Source of the DNA: Symbiodinium natans | Lineage: Eukaryota; Sar; Dinophyceae; Suessiales; Symbiodiniaceae | Direction of reading: 5' to 3' | Assembly: GCA_905221605.1 (NCBI GenBank) | Contig: CAJNDS010002217.1 | Location: 356,001 to 420,000, forward strand | Length of the DNA stretch: 64,000 bases | Part shown: positions 12,401 through 22,739 of the stretch, piece by piece | Layout: the number at the start of each line of letters is the position of its first letter | Position numbering within the stretch: position 1 is the first letter of the stretch | The notes under the pieces: model-generated | Databases searched by the model: none | What the model saw: the letters and a program-made list of their open reading frames with translations, nothing else | Told to the model about the DNA's origin: nothing | Translations under genes and position numbers: made by a program

Positions 12401-15400
12401 CACCTTTGTCAGATTTGAACTCAGCTATTTCCCCACTCGGCTCTCCTGTGGCACAGGTCACCTGACCGGGTCCCATACTTCTGGACAAGGCAAAGTACCT
12501 TTCATGGAGTGGCACCCTCAAGGAGTTCCGCAGAGACTGCCGACAGTGAGCGCCAAGCCCCACATGACCACCCAAGAGATGCCGCAGACGGCAACCTGCT
12601 ACAGTACTGCTACTGCTAGTACTGTACACACCCGCCCACCGTTCCACATAAGCAATCCATCCTTGAAACTGCTCCTTGTTGCAGATTTGGTTCAGAATCT
12701 ATGTTCGTTTCTTATTCGTTCTCTCTGCATGTGTTTCTTTAGCGTTTTTTGGTGTGGTGAGCGAACCTCCCAAACTGCACCGTGGGGGGGGGAGGGGGGT
12801 TGGGGGCTTGTAGGGTTAGGGGGTCCCGCAGTGGGAGGCGCGGAGCCTCTTTCAGCACGGCAGGAACCTGCTGCTCACCCAGCCTGACGATCATTCACGA
12901 CAATGACATGCTGTCACATGCCCCAGCAACATTGTCCTCAATTCTGGGACTCGGTACAGCAAAGCCTCGTGCTGAGAAGAGCATCCAGGAAACCTTTCCT
13001 GAGGCATGGCGTCACACGAACACACCTCTGTTATCCCTGCAGGAAGTGCTGAAGTGCTTGGCTCGTCTGCTTGTCTCAGCAATGTGCTCTATGATGATGT
13101 CAAAGCAGCTGTCACGGAACGGCAGCCTGCAAGGGTAAAATGTGCACACGGATTCCTACATACCACAAAGGCACGTTGAAGGCTCAACTCTCAATCGTGA
13201 AAAAGCCTCCGCAATGATACGGGCCTGGAAGCTTCGGCAACTGTGAAGATCAATCGAGCTTGTCCAGGCCTACCTGCACACATGTATCAGTATGCGAGTT
13301 GATGTTTCTGAGAGAAAAATGGGCTCTGAGGAGCCTGCGAGGCTGCACCATAACCTGGGGAGGAGCTGTTGCAGGCGGAAAGCTCGTGTACATGGCATCA
13401 GACCGATACTGGGACCAGCACTCTCTGCCGAGCGATGGCTACAGCAGAGGCGTCGCAGCCCACAACCACGCGTGGACCGAAATCAAGCCGTGCCAGCTGC
13501 ACAGGGAGACGCGAAGTGCCTAGCTACAAGACTTCAACAAGACTTCAAGATGCTGCAAGAAACTTGCCGTCAACATCTAGCTGTACGAGCCACTGAATTC
13601 GCCTCGGCGCACCCACAGGGACGCCATGTTTCCCCAACTCTGATCCGCTATTCGGGGGCACCTATACTGCATCCCCATACTTTTCGTTTACTTCTTTTGG
13701 TGATTGCGAACCGAGATTGAACTGAAAACCGGAGGTCCGAGGTCCCCATTTTTGCTGGTACGAGCGCACGCAGTTTCAACGCCCAATCATCCTGTAGATA
13801 GCCAAACCCCAAGGAAGGTAACCCAACATGTCAAAGAAGATAGCCCCGAACCCCAAACCTCAAAGCACACAAGGCCAAAACATGCGACAATGAAAGGAAG
13901 CCCTCTTTACAGCAGACACACATACGTACATATCTTCATACGTACGTATCGGCACCCCTATTACTGCAGGTGCACCTTGGCGTTTCGATGCGTTTCGTGT
14001 CTCAATTACAGCATACAAAACGGACGCTGAGTGCAAGCGTGCCATGGCGTTTCGTGTTCCACATGCACCTTTCAGAACTATAGCCTGGTAAGCACCAACT
14101 ATGCAAGTTGTGCTGATTCCGCAGGGCACACAGCGATTGGGTTCTCTTCTGGGATTGCGGGCCAGAACACCACATCGACCCAGTACAAATAACCGGGGCC
14201 TCTTTACACTTATCCCCCATAGTGTGCACATCTCCACTCTCCGCTTATCGCCCTACAAGCTAATTCAGGCAGCTCGTACAGCATGACAGAGTCAGCGAGT
14301 CCCAGCCACCACATCCCAGGTCAAGGATTCGTCGAAGAGCTCGTTGTCGCGTGATGTTTCCGAATACAGAGCCGAGATCCTTTCACCATGCGGTGTGAGT
14401 GACAAGCGTTGATCGGCTCGAACGTGCATTCAGAAACTGATGATGACATGCAGCAGGCCGAAATACTGATTCACGAGGCAGGACAGGGGAGGTGGATGAT
14501 CAAACAGGGTGAAATGGAGACATGCGGGTCAGTGCCTCCCAGCCGGCCAGGTCCGTGTTGTACCATTCGAGGATTTCTCCCTCCTCTAAGCCACCAAAAA
14601 GCCGATCGTAGTACTCCACCCTGCAAGGCACTGCTTGGCACTGCAAGGCAAAAGCAAGACTAGAGCAAGGCTGCCGCTTCGAAACTTCGACAATCCGCAC
14701 CCGCACCTGTCGAAGATACCGCGCGGCCTGTGGCGAGCTGACAGACCCTTCTAGTAACAAATGTGTTCAGCAGCACCTGCCGGCAGCAGCGGAAGCCCAA
14801 CCATCACGGATGTGGCGCAATCCCTGCCACCTCATACCCTGACTACTTCACTGCATGAAGATGTTACAGCGCCTCTGACGCATACTTAAGCAAAAGCAAG
14901 CTGCAGCTGGCTGTTGCAGACATCTCTTCAAGGTGTGGCAATAAATCAATACCTTCTACATAGTTCCACCATGCTGCTGAATGAATCGTCAATGTAACTC
15001 TGTCATGTCTTGGTTCAAAGAACGGCTCCCAAAACATTGGAAGCATCGAATGAGGACGCAAGTCTGACTACGTTTCAATGTTGCATGTGGCGTGACTTCC
15101 GCTCCAAATCCACATCGAAACGTCCTTCTCACGAAGGTCTGCTTCGATTTGCACACGCTTTTGCATGTCCTGCGACAAGCAAGCAAGCAGAAGGAGTATG
15201 TGCCTGCACATTCGAAGGTACGTTCGGGCAAAAGTGCCTCCAGCTGCTCTTCTGCCCTTCCTTTCTGTCGAGTCTAGGCGGAGGCAACAGATGACTTGCA
15301 GACTTGGAACCCCCCAGAATAGAAAGCAGCAGCAAGATTGACATTCAGATCAGAGTAGAAGCCTCAGGGCAACACAACTTCGCTAATTTGGTCCGTAAGC

Positions 15401-18400
15401 TGGTTGACCTGCCCCCGGGCACTTGTCAGGACGCAAAGCCAAAGAAAAAAAGGCTAACCATGCTTTACCTCATTTTGCCTCTCATCAAGGCCTGCTCAGC
15501 AAGCTTCCGTGAGATCTCCTCAGCGGCTTCACGGGCTTTTGCCAGTCCACGGTTGGCCTGGCATCGAGAATCGAGCCAAAATGTGATCACAAGTTCGCTT
15601 GAGGCAACCGGGTGGCACAGCTGCCATGGCCTCAGTCTCCTTTTGGATCCGAGTCAACATGAGTCCACATCGTTTCTGCGTCTCCTCACCACCGCAGTGC
15701 TGCCCTGCAGTCTGCACTGCATCACTGCGTCTGGGGCAGTCCTGAAGAGTTTGGCGCATCGACTCATAGCTTCTGTCTGGTGAAGCCCTTGGCAGGAACA
15801 TGTGCTTGGAAGCTTCTGCTGAACATGCTCTGGTACTGCCGAAGCCACATCGGTGCGCTACTCAGAAAAGTCATTTGGCCCATGCAACCAAGGTGTGCAA
15901 AGAAAGCCAACTTGTCCATCGGGTTTAAAGTATATAAACTTTCGCACCCGAGGCACAGGAGCACCACATGGTTCTGCAACATTCTGCGACACTTGGTTTG
16001 CAATGTGGGGCCAGGACGTGCCAGACAGTGCAGCTGTTGGCAGCATGACCTGCCATTTGCCACCGGCACCCGCAAGTGCGGATCTGATGCGCTTCGTACA
16101 GCTGGATTGATGCGCGTGCGTGTTGCACTTGGCCTTTTAAGCTTACGCCCTTTTCCTCGCTTTGCCCTCCTGGATTGTCGGGTTCTTGTATGCTGCACGT
16201 GAGCACAGTCATCATCCACTCTTGTTTGGTGCAAGCTCTTGTGTAAAGCACAGGAGAAAAGATCGGACAACCCCGTTTTGCGGGCTTAGGTTTGACATTT
16301 CATCGCAAGTGCACACAGCAGCTTGCATCACATGCTGTGGCTGTGTGCCATCCGTCTTGGAAGACACGTTCAGGCACAACTGTCACATCTGGATCATCCA
16401 AAGCTTTGGCCACACTAGTGAAAGGCAACACGAATCATCTTGCAACATGCCACACTTTGTCCGAAGTGCTTTGCCTGATTGGCACATGCCAAAACAGAAC
16501 AGCCAGCCAAGCTCTTGCAGCTATTGGCCACCCTTGTTCCCCTCAAACTTGGAGTCAGGAGCCTCACTGAGGGCAGTGCATGAGTTGTGTACTATCATGT
16601 CCCGCAAGCGACTTGCCAGCACATCTACGAATATGCGAAGTTCTGGAAGCTGAGAACACGGCAATCGAAACTGTCAAGCCGTCTTGCTGCAGCTTCAAGC
16701 AAAACTGTTCTGCCATTGCCTCGCATGATCTACGGCATCGAATGGCATCGACCAGCACAAGTCGACGTTTGGATATGAGCTGCCTTCCACACACAGGCCA
16801 CTGTTGCCTTGCCAGAACTGTGGGCCTGCCAACGCTGGAAAGAAAGTTGCAGCTCGGCATAATTCGGCAAGCCGAAAAGCCTAAGCATGTTTTCCAGCGC
16901 CGAACGCGCACAGTCACCAGATCCGTAGTGAGACAATGCCGCCATGCCAAGCTGTCGAGCTCGGCTTGGGCACTCACGGAAGAGCGGCTTCAGTCCACAG
17001 CCGAATTTTTAGCTGCTGCGACGAAAGGCAGCAACCAAACAGCAATTCAAAGAATCGCTTGGGTCGAGGACTGCGTCTTCCCTTGGTCTTTGCTTCAGGC
17101 TTTGAGCCGAACAGACAGACCGATCATCAAACCAACTTGCACTCACCTTTTGCACTTACTTTTCCACGCTGGTGCACTCACCAAACCAACTATCGGAGAG
17201 CAGAGACGAAACCTGGCTCTCCGGTGTAAGCAATCTGTTGAGATGCACACTCAAGCAATCTCTTCAGCATTAGTCCCCAAGAAACCACACACTGCTTTTG
17301 CCTTTGAGCGGCTTTTGTTTCCACCGCAGATCTCATGGAGGGGGCTGGTCCGTTGCAGACGCGCCGTTTACCTCCTGCGTTTCCTCCCCAACTGTCTCCT
17401 CACCAATCTTCGGCTCCTGTCACACACTTGTAGCCACGGTTGCACCACTTCACTCACGCTTAGCCGCCTTCACAAAACGGCAATGCATAAGCACGAGAAT
17501 GGTTCACGAAAGTTGTGAACCATTATCATGCTTATGCAGACAGACCTGAGCTGCAATGCCTTACCAAGTGCACACTCGGACCCAGTACTCCTGCGATGGC
17601 TGCTCCTTTGGCCCGGCGTCTTCTGCCTCAGAGCAAGGAACGATCACCCGAAACAGCAACTCAAAACCCCAGAAATCTCATGTTCAGGCAGTCGAGAATG
17701 CAAAAGGCCCACGCTGGTGCACCGACCTCTTGCAAGAAGTTCTGCATGTGAGCAAGCTGTTTGCGCAAATTGGCATTTGTCCTGGAAACCATAGAAGCTT
17801 CGCAGCCAAGTTGCTCGGGACTTTGACATAGGAAGCTCACTATTTGCGAAGACTTTCGATCAGTGTGCGGTAGATGCGTCACATTCATCAAGCTTCGTGC
17901 AACCCAGAGTCTGCTGCAGGGAGCAATGTTTGGAAGGAATTGACTCATCGATGTTTGCACTTCTGCGCAGCCATGCTATCATAAAGTCCTTGGGCGGCAA
18001 TGCTGAAGGGCCTGCAGATTGTCCCTATGCAGGGCTGACAAATCTTGGCGCAGCCAAGAAGAAGCTGAAAGCTGGGGCGAAAAGTTTCCCCCAAAGCTTC
18101 TGCAGGGCAAGCATCCATCGGCCTGGCAGGTGCTTTCGCCTGGGATGCAGGATGCCACGACCCAATGCGATGTGGACAAAACATCTTGCAGGATCCATTG
18201 CATGGCATATCATCCCGATGGCTGCAGATACTCGAGCAGCTCATACTGGCAGCAGCATTCCCTCTCGCTGCAAATAGCCCGCACCTCTTGCAGTTCAGGC
18301 ACAATGACTTCAGCAACCATCTTCTCCAAAATAGGGTCAAGGTCGTTGAGAATGAATTCCTGAATGCTGGAAAGCATGGACATCATGACCCTTTTCGTCG

Positions 18401-20300
18401 ACGGGCAGGTGTGCTCTGCTTGGGATTCAGATCATGCAGCGCATTGCAGTGCATGATAGTGCATCCTTCTTCTCGGTGCTGAAGGACAAAGCTTCAACGG
18501 CAGTTCGTGCCGATGACATGGCTCTGGCACTGCTATGACCGTCTATGAGTCTATGTCAAGTCTACGCCAAGTCTATGCCCCGCCGAAGTTGATTGCAGTG
18601 TTCAACATGCTAAAACTGCTCTGCCTCACGGTGTCTTTTCGTCATTCCCTGACTGCAGCTCAGCTTGAAAACGGCATCGTCGACAATCTTGACAACGCCA
18701 AGAGGATCTGAATCTAGCTCTCATCACTTCAGCTGACTCCAGCGCCGTTGCACCGAAAACAGCCCAAGCTAGCCTCCCAGGTAATGCTATAGGCCTTTCG
18801 GCGCGAGAGGTGCTGCACCACCTGCGAAACAGCTGCGGCTACCACCCACGTAAAGCTTGCATGATCTTGCATGGCAAGATGCACGATCCCAGCTGGTTTC
18901 AAGCCTTCACTAAACAGTTTGTCACATACTCGAAGGTGTGGATGTCGTCGTTGTGTAGCAGAACTCTCCACCACCTCTACACACATCTTCGAACAACACT
19001 GCCATCTCGTGTCATCTCAGATACATGTACGCAACGATGTGCACTGACAGAGAGCCGTACTTCTCCTTCTCGAACTGTTCCTGCACTGCGCATCTGGGAT
19101 CATGGAACCCGATGCAGAGGAGTCCAAGCCAATGCACACCACATCACACAACAATGAACGTCTGCCTTCATCTGAGTCTTTCTGTCCACCTCAAAAGGCA
19201 GCTCCAACAAATCAGTTGCACAGGTGGGGTTGCCATATGCAAGCGGTGGAATGGAACTCCCAGCCTTTTCGATAACTGCAATGCCAGCATCCGGCAGATC
19301 TGGCTGCATCTGAGCCCTTCGTATGGCTCGGAAGCCTGCACCGAGATTTCGAGAATTTGAGAACATTCGCTAGCTTCGCTCCGTGCTGTCTTCGAGCCTC
19401 GTCCGGTTGAAGTGGTTGATGCAAAAGCAACCAAGCCCTTCGCAGCAAGCGACACAAGCGACACAAAAAACCACCAACATGACATCACAACTGCTCCCCT
19501 CCTCCATCAAGCACATGGCTAGTGGGATCCTCGGAAAACGACTGCACGGCAGAGGCTGCCGATCGAGAGTTCGAACTCAGCAGCGCAGACTGCCATTTGC
19601 CAAGGCTGTGGCAGGCTCCACAGCCGCAACCTCTTGGAGGCACGAAACTTGGCCTCAGCCTTAGTCAAACGATCTTCCACTTAATGCAGGTCAACCTGTG
19701 CAGCCATCACGGATTTAATGAACAAAGCCTCGGGCCATTGTGCAAGCAAATGCAATCTCGCTAAGTGCAAAATTCTGTAAGCCGAGACAGCGCGCACGAA
19801 TTAAATTGTATATGCGTAAGGGCATTGGCATCGACCTGTTTTGCAGTGCTAAGAAGCACTGACTTTGACCACTGCATGTCACTGCTTTGCAGCATAGCAC
19901 GCACACGGAGAATATGCCTGAGAGCCAGGTAATCGCATTGGAGACCTCACGACCGGGCATATAACATCAAGCGCAATTGGGCTTTGCATCCATGGCCGCT
20001 CAACTCAGATCCCCACACTTGGACAGCACACCCTGCATCTGCAGCAGTGCCTTGCATGTGCATTTGCCTTGCTGTCAACAGCTCACCTTGCCAGATGATT
20101 CTTTCCAATGCCTGCAACTTCCTGCTCCAAAGCATCTGCGAGTGACAGGATTTGATGAACCTGGGCCAGCGGTGTAATGCTCGACGTTGTGACAACTTCG
20201 CAGGCTTTGATTTTCAATCCTTCAACCGGCCAACCTGCATGGGCAAATGCAACTTGCCCATTGCACCGACTGAAGTTTGCTGGCGCAGGTACTTTTTGCA
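1..20300 (-). CDS. Large multi-exon coiled-coil / proline-rich / EF-hand protein gene (or short tandem array)
   Basis: From about 20.3 kb down to the left edge, the minus strand carries many short segments that read as helical, charged protein and sit behind AG acceptors. Beyond the exons listed separately, examples lie at about 19.65-19.72 kb (RLTKAEAKFRAS), 19.03-19.08 (VQEQFEKEKYGSLSV), 15.48-15.55 (GLAKAREAAEEISRKLAEQA), 13.04-13.12 (DSCFDIIIEHIAETSRR) and 11.45-11.55 kb (TELVNKLHCVRRVLDK). The 5-prime part is coiled coil, then comes a proline-rich exon, then EF-hands near the visible 3-prime end, and the gene continues off the left edge. EF-hands suggest calcium binding; no catalytic domain was recognised. 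Calling this one gene is an inference from uniform strand and style. It could be two or more unidirectional genes, and some exons are surely missed. Confidence 0.5.
639..789 (-). CDS. Coiled-coil exon upstream of the EF-hand exon
   Basis: The exon begins after a CCAG acceptor and reads VTGSLAVLEEQLRSLADMAG and onward as an amphipathic Leu/Glu/Ala-rich helix. It ends at GAAG|GCTCTG, a GC donor. Joined to the exon at 494 it gives an in-frame ...EAAKEGSGGADPEQ... junction. The eight bases AGGCTCTG occur at both ends of the 144-nt intron (495-638). It is one of the cleaner exon pairs in the left arm. Confidence 0.7.
1863..1934 (-). CDS. Coiled-coil exon
   Basis: After a GCAG acceptor the minus strand reads VKSDFSRLRTDHADSRKSVV and ends at LNE with a GC donor (GAG|GCTGGT). 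It is 72 nt long, a multiple of three, charged and helical. It belongs to the left-arm minus-strand gene by strand and style. No family was recognised. Confidence 0.55.
2075..2222 (-). CDS. Two short coiled-coil exons
   Basis: Two adjacent minus-strand segments read as helix. IEIRLQFEKVAAQPTAQE begins after a CACAG acceptor at 2222. KVELDALEIRRTTLLNQMGG lies at about 2075-2125. They are separated by a small intron. Boundaries are approximate and the function is unknown; they extend the coiled-coil section of the left-arm gene. Confidence 0.45.
7600..7945 (-). CDS. Alanine/arginine-rich helical exon
   Basis: This is an open minus-strand segment of about 115 codons. It reads as a continuous helix-forming sequence, including SQAKAAALAIAALSKGHRLK, then a LFAVRGGERVAFAARELAQP stretch and a Leu/Arg-rich C-terminal part. 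The residue mix (Ala, Leu, Arg, Glu, very few Gly/Pro) is typical of an extended helical or coiled-coil segment. Splice sites were not fixed. It lies between the proline-rich exon at 8.5 kb and the coiled-coil exons near 2 kb, on the same strand. Confidence 0.6.
8492..9093 (-). CDS. Proline-rich exon with helical head and charged tail
   Basis: This is one of the longest exons in the left arm, about 600 nt. It begins after an ACTAG acceptor with ASLPDTERRAALSALAEIAT and a helix carrying SLELALMERRKQE. About 100 residues of proline repeats follow, first PPPAPP-type and then KPP/REPPQ-type. The tail is Ser/Glu/Lys-rich with a KLKAEARAKQKKADAEAAD helix and closes at VYEICR with a GT donor. The proline block probably forms an extended linker or an SH3/WW/profilin-type docking region; that role is inferred from composition only. 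The repetitive DNA also gives a Glu/Ala-rich open frame on the plus strand, which I take as a shadow. Confidence 0.7.
10613..10652. repeat. Short tandem repeat GGTTGAGCAT
   Basis: Three to four imperfect copies of a 10-11 base unit (GTTGAGCATG / GTTGAACATG) stand in a presumed intron of the left-arm gene. Confidence 0.8.
15490..15775 (-). CDS. Two coiled-coil exons
   Basis: The upper segment (about 15.60-15.77 kb) reads SYESMRQTLQDCPRRSDAVQ and ends in a Met/Glu-rich helix (LTRIQKETEAMAAV). The lower segment (about 15.49-15.56 kb) reads GLAKAREAAEEISRKLAEQA, a strong heptad-like helix. Both are on the minus strand, with AG acceptors upstream. Together they support a long coiled-coil rod in the left-arm gene. 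No homologue was recognised. Confidence 0.5.
16650..16725 (-). CDS. Short helical exon
   Basis: After an AG acceptor the minus strand reads SCEAMAEQFCLKLQQDGLTV followed by SIAVFS. A plus-strand open frame of 312 codons overlaps this place, but its composition is unstructured and Cys/His/Ser-rich. I therefore favour the short minus-strand exon, which matches its neighbours in style. Boundaries are approximate. Confidence 0.4.
18255..18378 (-). CDS. Acidic helical exon
   Basis: The minus strand reads MLSSIQEFILNDLDPILEKM, then VAEVIVPELQEVRAICSER, before a frame end. The amphipathic pattern (I/L/V every three to four residues with acidic spacers) is convincing protein. It lies in the coiled-coil section between the transporter gene and the proline-rich exon. 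Whether its Met is a real start or internal cannot be decided. Confidence 0.5.
20087..20290 (-). CDS. First exon seen downstream of the transporter gene
   Basis: The minus strand reads GLKIKACEVVTTSSITPLAQ followed by a Leu/Ala/Glu-rich helix ending GIGKNHLA at a GT donor (GGCAAG|GTGAGC). It starts only about 140-340 bp beyond the stop codon of the MFSD5-type gene, on the same strand. Such a small gap fits the tight unidirectional arrays known in dinoflagellates. The acceptor is not fixed and no domain was recognised. Confidence 0.5.
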
Positions 20301-20425
20301 GCTGCACTCTCAGTTGGAACGTGGACCAAAGCCTATCTGAAAGATCACGCCTGAAACACTTTGGGCAACGCTTCAGAGGATGTCCCGAAGCATCACCAGC
20401 ATCTTTGAAGTGATTCTTGCGCGCT

Positions 20426-21243
20426 TTACTCAGAGCGTCTGGCAATGAGTGCAACTGCGAACACAGCGAAGACCAGCAGCGCGCTGCAGAGAGCGAAGGA
20501 ATCCTTCAGCCTGAGAACAAAAACGCTTTGGCGAGATTCTTCGGTACCAAACCCAGATTGATCGAAGCTTTCATTTGACGACCTTTACCCGGGGAGTCGA
20601 GTCGCTCAAAGTCTGCGAGAAGAAGGAGCACCACGCACAAGTTGAGCGGCACACGGTATACCTGGACTTCACATTCTCTGTGCAAGGCATGTCTCAGCGA
20701 AGCATGTTCTGGCTCCTACTTCAAGATATTCAACCCGAGAAGCATTGTAGACGCCTGCTCGTGCCTGCTCCGGAACCACTGCGCTTTTCACAGTGCTGAC
20801 ACACGGAAAGTATGCTCCAACCTGAGCACAGCACGCATGATTGTTCGAGCAGCATTGACTCTGAGACTGCTAAGAGTGCGACGCATGCTTCAAACGCTAG
20901 GAAGCCCAAGAATATTGCCAGTTCACCTCGGTGCTTGCAGCAACCAAAGACTCATGCCCAACAATGATGCTGCGCGTTCACTGCATCTTGCATCTGATGT
21001 ACTGTAGGCTGTATACAGGGACACAGCAACAAGACCCAAAGCAGATGCCGCAGCCAAGCAGATGGGAATGAGGACCTGGTTTCTGTTGCAAGCTGGTGGA
21101 GAACATAACGAAAACAAGCTTAGAGTTTCGTCTCTGACCTTGACCGGCTGCATCTTCGTGTCGAGCAGACTGAATAAGGAAGATCCACACATGCAAGCCA
21201 TCCTCGCATTGAAAAACGTGCAGTCCCACGAACACGCACGCAC

Positions 21244-21274
<31 letters not shown>

Positions 21275-22718
21275 TGCGCACGTGCGCACACACACACACA
21301 CACACACTCTTTGCCTTTGCAACTTCGTGGTAAGCAAGGCCAGAGATCAAACGCAGGCCGCGCTTGAAGGAGCATATTCATCCCAGGCACATGAACGCAC
21401 TGAATATCAGCCCATGCGGTGGGGTGGTCGCAGAGCCAGAATCCAGTGCCGGTGTCCAGTTGAAAACAAACGCGTACCTGGATTGTCGGAACTTGCATAA
21501 GACAGCTGGTCTTCCAGATCGCATGTGCAAGCATCTTTTTGCAGGGCACATCGAGCTCTCAAATGAAGCCACCGCCAGACCAAGAAGGGGGACTTCATAA
21601 CTTGAAGACATCGCCCGCAAGCCCGCCTGCATGATGTCACTCATTCACTTCTTCCAGCTTGTCACCCGTCCGAGCACGACTATGTCTGTCGATCCTGCCT
21701 GGAACGACGTTGCGATCTGCGCAAAACCTTCTCCTTGCATGTTTTCAAAGCTGAAACACCAAGAGCGTTGCGGCGTTGCTGTCCAAACACAGCTTCAGGC
21801 AGACTTGTCACAATCAGGCTCAGCGTCCGCCAGTCTCGTCTGAGCTCTCACCATAATTTTCCTCACCAGAACAACGGACTGTCGCACATCGTCTACCTTG
21901 CAAATTCTACGAAGCATTCCAGTCCCAGCCTGCCACAAGTAGCAAATGAACGGGATCGCTGCCACCAGAAACACGAAGGACACATCAAATGGGGTTGTGA
22001 CACCGCCATACCAGACTGTGTCCGATACTTGCGTCAGCGGGACAGAAGATGCGGCAAACTGTGCTAGCAAGCCGGCCCCGATTGCTGCCAAGTATTGCAC
22101 CTCAAAGAAAAACGAAGTTTTACATCAAAGCCGAAAGGTCAGAGGGTGGCCAATTTCTGCTAAGTGCCCTGCGAAAAACATCAAGCCAAACATGTATCGC
22201 AGCAAGTCGTCGGGAAACCCACATCGTCGATGTTCTCCCACCATCCAGCATTCAAACGTGCTGAAAAGAAGGGATGTTGCAGCACCACCCAGGAGACGGC
22301 CAAGCATAAGAACTGAATAAGAGTTGACGTGTTTTGTGACACAGGCAAGGGCGTACAGCACACAGTACAGCACCGAGCAGAACTTGCGGCCCCAGGCATC
22401 TGCTACGGAGCCAATGAAGGTTCCCGTGACCATCGAAGACCCGAAGCCTGCCACAAATAGTCTGGCGATGTCTGCCTTGCTATAGCCATAGCTCGCATAC
22501 AGCTCGTACACATACGGCCCCTGCAACCAGTCTGCAGTGATGGCAAGAAACCAAACAAACAAGTATCGAAGCTGAAAATCGCTGAAGCCAGAAGGAAACT
22601 GCTTCGCATCAGATGTAGGCCGAGTTTGCCATCCCAATACACAGGTCAAAACCAAGAGTGGCCAGAACGAAGCAATGTATATGTTGTCCAACCTTGGGGG
22701 AGCCGTCTGCGCATGCAC
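20426..22718 (-). CDS. MFSD5: MFSD5/MOT2-type major facilitator transporter (spliced, about 10 exons)
   Basis: This is a multi-pass membrane transporter of the major facilitator family. Relatives are proposed molybdate-anion transporters (human MFSD5, algal MOT2). I choose Met at 22718, just before the first hydrophobic segment. Exons in order (minus strand): 22718-22171 (ADWLQGPYVYELYASYGYSK; VADAWGRK loop; LMLGRLLGGAATSLLFS), about 22100-21930 (AIGAGLLAQFAAS, VAAIPFICYLWQ), about 21715-21680, about 21645-21570 (LLGLAVASFESSM), 21478-21380 (FVFNWTPALDSG), 21077-20995, about 20935-20870 (FLGFLAFEAC), 20821-20744 (VGAYFPC, VVPEQARAGVYN), 20661-20587 (VYRVPLNLCVVLLLL) and 20510-20426 (last membrane helix, then RRSE and TAA). 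The order and spacing match MFSD5 throughout. Introns mix GT and GC donors. Molybdate as substrate is inferred from family. Confidence 0.85.
21232..21308. repeat. (GCAC)n/(CACG)n then (AC)n microsatellite
   Basis: A run of GCAC/CACG units passes into GTGCGC and then a pure AC run. It lies in an intron of the MFSD5-type gene, between the FVFNWTP exon and the VLIPIC exon. Confidence 0.9.
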
Positions 22719-22739
22719 CTATCTCATTCTTGGTGAGCA

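Noticed and set aside
12783-12830. G-rich stretch with GGGTTAGGG as a second telomeric array
   Set aside because: Only one telomere-like unit is present; the rest is irregular G-runs.
16580-17518. Longest open frame in the window outside repeats, 312 codons, plus strand
   Set aside because: Composition is Cys/His/Ser/Arg-rich without secondary-structure pattern or motif. Good helical exons are read on the opposite strand in the same stretch, so I take it as chance.
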